From positions 1 through 7,941 of the forward strand of contig CANRCU010000098.1 of NCBI GenBank assembly GCA_947629215.1: a stretch of DNA of 7,941 nucleotides, in the 5' to 3' direction. Of this stretch, positions 5,629 to 7,941 are shown piece after piece. The DNA comes from an uncultured Clostridia bacterium. Its GTDB lineage: Bacteria > Bacillota > Clostridia > Lachnospirales > CAG-274. Under the pieces are notes generated by a model, which worked only from the letters and a program-made list of their open reading frames with translations, was not told the origin of the DNA and ran no database searches. Made by a program: the position numbers and the translations under genes. The stretch's first letter is position 1. Every line of letters begins with the position of its first letter.

Positions 5629-6165
5629 ATGGAATTTTCAAAATTAATGCAAGAAAGAAGAAGTATCAGAAAATATAAACCGGGCGTTACCGTCACCCAA
5701 GCGGAAATCGAAGAAATGCTGAATGCCGCTTTACAGGCTCCGTCCTGGAAAAATTCGCAGACGGGCAGATATTACATCGCTCTTACGCCCGAAAAATGCG
5801 AAGCTGTTCTCAATGCTCTTCCCGCATTCAATCAAAACAACTCCGCAAATGCAGCCGCCTTTGCCGTAACGGCTTTTGAAAAAGGCAACGCAGGTTTTAT
5901 GCCCGACGGCTCGCAGGTCAACGAGCTTGGCGACCAGTGGGGCGCATACGACCTTGGATTGCAGGGTTCTTATTTTATTCTTAAAGCCCGCGAACTCGGC
6001 TATGATACGCTTATCATGGGCATCAGGGACGAAAAAGCCCTCCGTGACGCGTTCAATATCCCCGAAACGCAACAAATAGCAGCCGTTCTTGCAATAGGCA
6101 TAAGGGAAAACGACCCCACGACCCCCAAAAGAAAGGAAATTTCCGAAATCGCAACTTTCGGATAA
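5629..6165 (+). CDS. Nitroreductase family protein (FMN-dependent oxidoreductase)
   Basis: A 178-residue soluble flavoprotein of the nitroreductase fold, which typically uses NAD(P)H to reduce nitro compounds, quinones or flavins as a dimer; the natural substrate is not evident. The FMN-phosphate contact motif ERRSIRKY lies at 9-16, PSWKNSQ at 38-44 and GYDTLIMGIRDEKALRDAF at 124-142. The C-terminal PKRKEI tail at 166-171 is typical of the family, as is the overall length. The start has a near-perfect AGGAGGT 4 nt upstream, within the 14 bp after the galE stop, so the two are probably cotranscribed. A stop at the galE TAG could reduce expression through polarity, although the strong ribosome binding site would let this gene start independently. 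No strong terminator follows. Confidence 0.92.
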   Translation: MEFSKLMQERRSIRKYKPGVTVTQAEIEEMLNAALQAPSWKNSQTGRYYIALTPEKCEAVLNALPAFNQNNSANAAAFAVTAFEKGNAGFMPDGSQVNELGDQWGAYDLGLQGSYFILKARELGYDTLIMGIRDEKALRDAFNIPETQQIAAVLAIGIRENDPTTPKRKEISEIATFG

Positions 6166-6243
6166 GCTTGACAGCCGTTTCCCCAGCACCCCAAAAACCG
6201 CTTGTTTATGCAGGTTTGAGGTACTTGCAAATATGATATACTA

Positions 6244-6272
6244 TTGAAAAAGCTCTGTAACCGTTTTGTAAT
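6244..6272 (+). promoter_or_regulatory. Possible sigma-A promoter for the envelope gene pair
   Basis: TTGAAA (6244-6249) and TGTAAT (6267-6272) are 17 bp apart, each one mismatch from consensus. A second TATAAT at 6283-6288 lacks a good -35. A transcript from here would pass through both palindromic repeats before the gene at 6791, a leader of about 500 nt. No better promoter was found between 6707 and 6790. Confidence 0.4.
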
Positions 6273-6292
6273 ATTGGTAGTGTATAATAGTA

Positions 6293-6465
6293 TTATAAGA
6301 ATTTAATTCAAAAGAAAAATTTATTTCCGACCCGCAGGGTTGGCAGATGTAGCGTTTAGGAGAATTTTGCGAAGCAAAAACTCCGTAGCGTTAGAATTTT
6401 CGGAACGAAAATTCACATCTGCCAAGGAAATACAAAATTTTTCTTTCCTTGTTTGATTCTTATAA
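6293..6465. mobile_element. Palindromic MITE-like unit A (173 bp)
   Basis: The unit starts with TTATAAGAAT and ends with ATTCTTATAA. The inverted similarity continues inward (GAAAAATTT, ATTTCC and TTGGCAGATGT on both arms), so the whole unit can fold on itself. Its centre is a 60-bp core (6359-6418) with two hairpins: TTTTGC/GCAAAA with loop GAA (6365-6379) and the 9-bp GAATTTTCG/CGAAAATTC with loop GAA (6394-6414). A third hairpin at 6327-6343 closes on GCA. There is no coding potential. Confidence 0.75.
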
Positions 6466-6470
6466 TAGGT

Positions 6471-6707
6471 TTATAAGAACTTATTCAAAGAAAAAAATAT
6501 TTTCGTGCCGTAAGGCTGCCGAATGTAGCTCTCCGAAGATCCGACAACGAAGTTGGCGCATTTTCGGCAAAGGTCGCATAAAAAATAACGTATTTTTGCG
6601 GGAGAATTTTGCGCAGCAAAAACTCCGTAGCGTTAGAATTTTCGGAACGAAAATTCACATTCAGCAAGAAAATAAAATTTTTTTCTACCTTGTTTTGGTT
6701 CTTATAA
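6471..6707. mobile_element. Palindromic MITE-like unit B (237 bp)
   Basis: This begins 6 bp after unit A with TTATAAGAAC and ends with GTTCTTATAA. Its core (6601-6660) matches the core of unit A at 59 of 60 positions; the outer arms have diverged and hold an extra segment of about 70 bp before the core. Core hairpins are at 6607-6621 (loop GCA) and 6636-6656 (loop GAA). A lone TTATAAGAAC follows at 6733-6742, a possible remnant end of a third unit. Long frames crossing this region on both strands are repeat-derived. Confidence 0.75.
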
Positions 6708-6790
6708 ACACCCGTCGAAAGCAGCGGCTCATTTATAAGAACATTTATAATAACATTTATTAAGATATTAACAGAAGGGAGGTTCTCGCA

Positions 6791-7231
6791 ATGAAAAGAT
6801 TTTGTGCTTTCGCATTGATAGTTACAAGTATGATAGCGCTTCATACCCTCACTGCGTTTGCCGCCGACACCCTTCCGGTCGATAATTTTTCCATAACGGG
6901 CGGTATCAACACCGACAAAGCCTGCGATATTACTTTTGACGTAACACGCCTTATCTCGGGTACTGCGCCTAAAGATACCACTGTATCCATCAAAGTATAC
7001 GACATCACCGACCCCGAGATCCAACGTCTTGACAACAGCTACACAATAAATGTCGGCTCTGCAGGCATCTTCAGCCAGAGCATCGACCTTACCGAAGGTA
7101 AGAATTACGTTGTCGTTGCAGCCGTGAACGGTCGTAAACGCTCCGAAGTATCTACGGTCATCAACCGCAAAGGCAGGGTCATAAAAACTGTTTTATCTCA
7201 GTACATAGCATTACCGGGTCAGAACAAATAA
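6791..7231 (+). CDS. Small exported protein of unknown function, possibly one Ig-like domain
   Basis: The 146-residue product has a clear signal peptide: MKR, a hydrophobic core (about 6-22) and a likely cut after TAFA at residue 24. There is no lipobox, so it should be released or wall-associated rather than a lipoprotein. The mature part of about 122 residues looks all-beta, with alternating strands (TVSIKVYD, SYTINVG, GIFSQSIDL, NYVVVAAVNG). The G.FSQSIDLTEGKNYVVVAA pattern resembles bacterial Ig-like or cadherin-like domains, an inference from strand rhythm only. A basic stretch (NRKGRVIK) precedes the hydrophobic C-terminus. AAGGGAGG lies 8 nt before the ATG. It is 24 bp upstream of a membrane-anchored protein and probably in the same operon. 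Confidence 0.8.
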   Translation: MKRFCAFALIVTSMIALHTLTAFAADTLPVDNFSITGGINTDKACDITFDVTRLISGTAPKDTTVSIKVYDITDPEIQRLDNSYTINVGSAGIFSQSIDLTEGKNYVVVAAVNGRKRSEVSTVINRKGRVIKTVLSQYIALPGQNK

Positions 7232-7255
7232 GACCCCTGTGCAAGAGGAAATAAT

Positions 7256-7941
7256 ATGAAAAATTTCGGCAAAAATCTTTTGATAGCATTTTTAATGATC
7301 CTGGCAATTTACCAGACAACAGAGTTATGGTTTGAAAACTTTTCAAGCCATAACTTTTTTTCGTTTGCTTCTTCAACGGGCATGAGCAGGACACAGCTTT
7401 ACGGCATAGACAGGCTCATAATAAGCCTTGGCGACAACATCGCCGTCAGCCGCAGCGAAAATGCGCTTGACACCTCATACCGCGCCGAGTTTGACAAACT
7501 CATCACCACCACCGTCAACAGGGGCGAACAGACGGACTCCGAAATAAACTGGACACAGCTTTTCGGCAACCGCTGTGTTGTCTATGATTTTTCCACGCCC
7601 ATATCCTCTACCGATTTTTGCAGGGTACTGAATATCGACGCGCAAAAACTTTCTTCACTTAAAAATATAACCCTTGTTGCGCTCATACCCAACACCACCG
7701 AGGGCGTTATAACGGCATATATCTCCGACAGCGAACACACGGTCTGTTCGGCTCTCAAACGCTCCGATGCCGCCCGTAAAGGCATGGACGCCATATCGGC
7801 TTTTACCGCATCCAAAAACGAACCGACCTATATTTCAAGCAAGGGCAACGGCTTTAATATTTTCACATCAAACACCTTTATACCGACCACACAAAGCCGT
7901 CAACATACAGTCAATGTCGTCAGCCCCGTCACGGACGGCGG
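7256..7941 (+). CDS. Membrane-anchored extracytoplasmic protein, partial; weakly YycH-like
   Basis: An open frame of 228 codons runs off the right edge without a stop. GAGGA precedes the ATG by 6 nt. The product begins MKNFGKNLLIAFLMILAIYQ: a short basic head and one hydrophobic helix (about 8-22), then a long polar region expected outside the membrane. Segments such as YGIDRLIISLGDNIAVSRS and CVVYDFSTPISSTDFCRVLN recall the order and strand pattern of YycH, a membrane regulator of the WalKR two-component system, but no diagnostic motif confirms this. No walR or walK is in the window. It could equally be an uncharacterised Clostridia membrane protein. Its position after a small exported protein suggests a shared cell-surface role. 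Confidence 0.7.
   Translation, partial: MKNFGKNLLIAFLMILAIYQTTELWFENFSSHNFFSFASSTGMSRTQLYGIDRLIISLGDNIAVSRSENALDTSYRAEFDKLITTTVNRGEQTDSEINWTQLFGNRCVVYDFSTPISSTDFCRVLNIDAQKLSSLKNITLVALIPNTTEGVITAYISDSEHTVCSALKRSDAARKGMDAISAFTASKNEPTYISSKGNGFNIFTSNTFIPTTQSRQHTVNVVSPVTDG

Noticed and set aside
6193..6218. Hairpin after the nitroreductase gene as terminator
   Set aside because: The AAACCGC/GC-A-GGTTT stem has a bulge and is not followed by a T-run.
6449..7024. ORFs of 104 (plus) and 179 (minus) codons
   Set aside because: Both cross the palindromic units; the minus one also runs antisense through the signal-peptide gene. No support for coding.

Overview
The window looks like chromosomal DNA of a low-to-medium GC, Gram-positive, Clostridia-type bacterium. 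This is inferred from AGGAGG-type ribosome binding sites, consensus sigma-A promoters with 17-bp spacers, a HisZ-type histidine gene, and small secreted or membrane proteins with typical Firmicutes leaders. No rRNA, tRNA or complete transposase gene is visible, so the genus cannot be named.

Layout. Positions 1-525 carry no gene. They hold a 67-bp direct repeat, a strong plus-strand terminator (241-262) for a gene left of the window, and a 227-bp element with inverted ends (280-506). On the minus strand follow hisZ (526-1479), with its own perfect sigma-A promoter, and a SulP/SLC26-type anion transporter with a C-terminal STAS domain (1540-3222). From 3241 to about 4560 lies a repeat-built island: an 88-bp tandem array with hairpins, then a segment enclosed by nested inverted repeats (3549-4484). 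That segment contains two divergent promoters (one toward the transporter, one inward), two tiny overlapping ORFs of unknown function, and direct repeats flanking those ORFs. Plus-strand genes follow: a galE-like epimerase gene interrupted by an in-frame TAG (4625-5614), a nitroreductase (5629-6165), two palindromic repeat units sharing a 60-bp core (6293-6707), a small exported protein (6791-7231), and a membrane-anchored protein that runs off the right edge (7256-7941).

How the parts relate. The transporter and hisZ are codirectional, but hisZ can be transcribed alone. The broken epimerase gene and the nitroreductase are 14 bp apart and probably cotranscribed. The last two genes form a second cell-envelope pair. 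No histidine partner gene (hisG) and no other sugar-nucleotide gene is visible.

The housekeeping genes are ordinary. The unusual content is the intergenic DNA. Several repeat families recur as inverted pairs, and many hairpins close on GAA or GCA triloops, a loop class known to make very stable single-stranded DNA hairpins. In the best case the only difference between two 60-bp cores is the free middle base of that loop. The repeat-bounded island with its small-ORF pair is the best candidate here for something undescribed. Its function, if any, cannot be read from this sequence alone.
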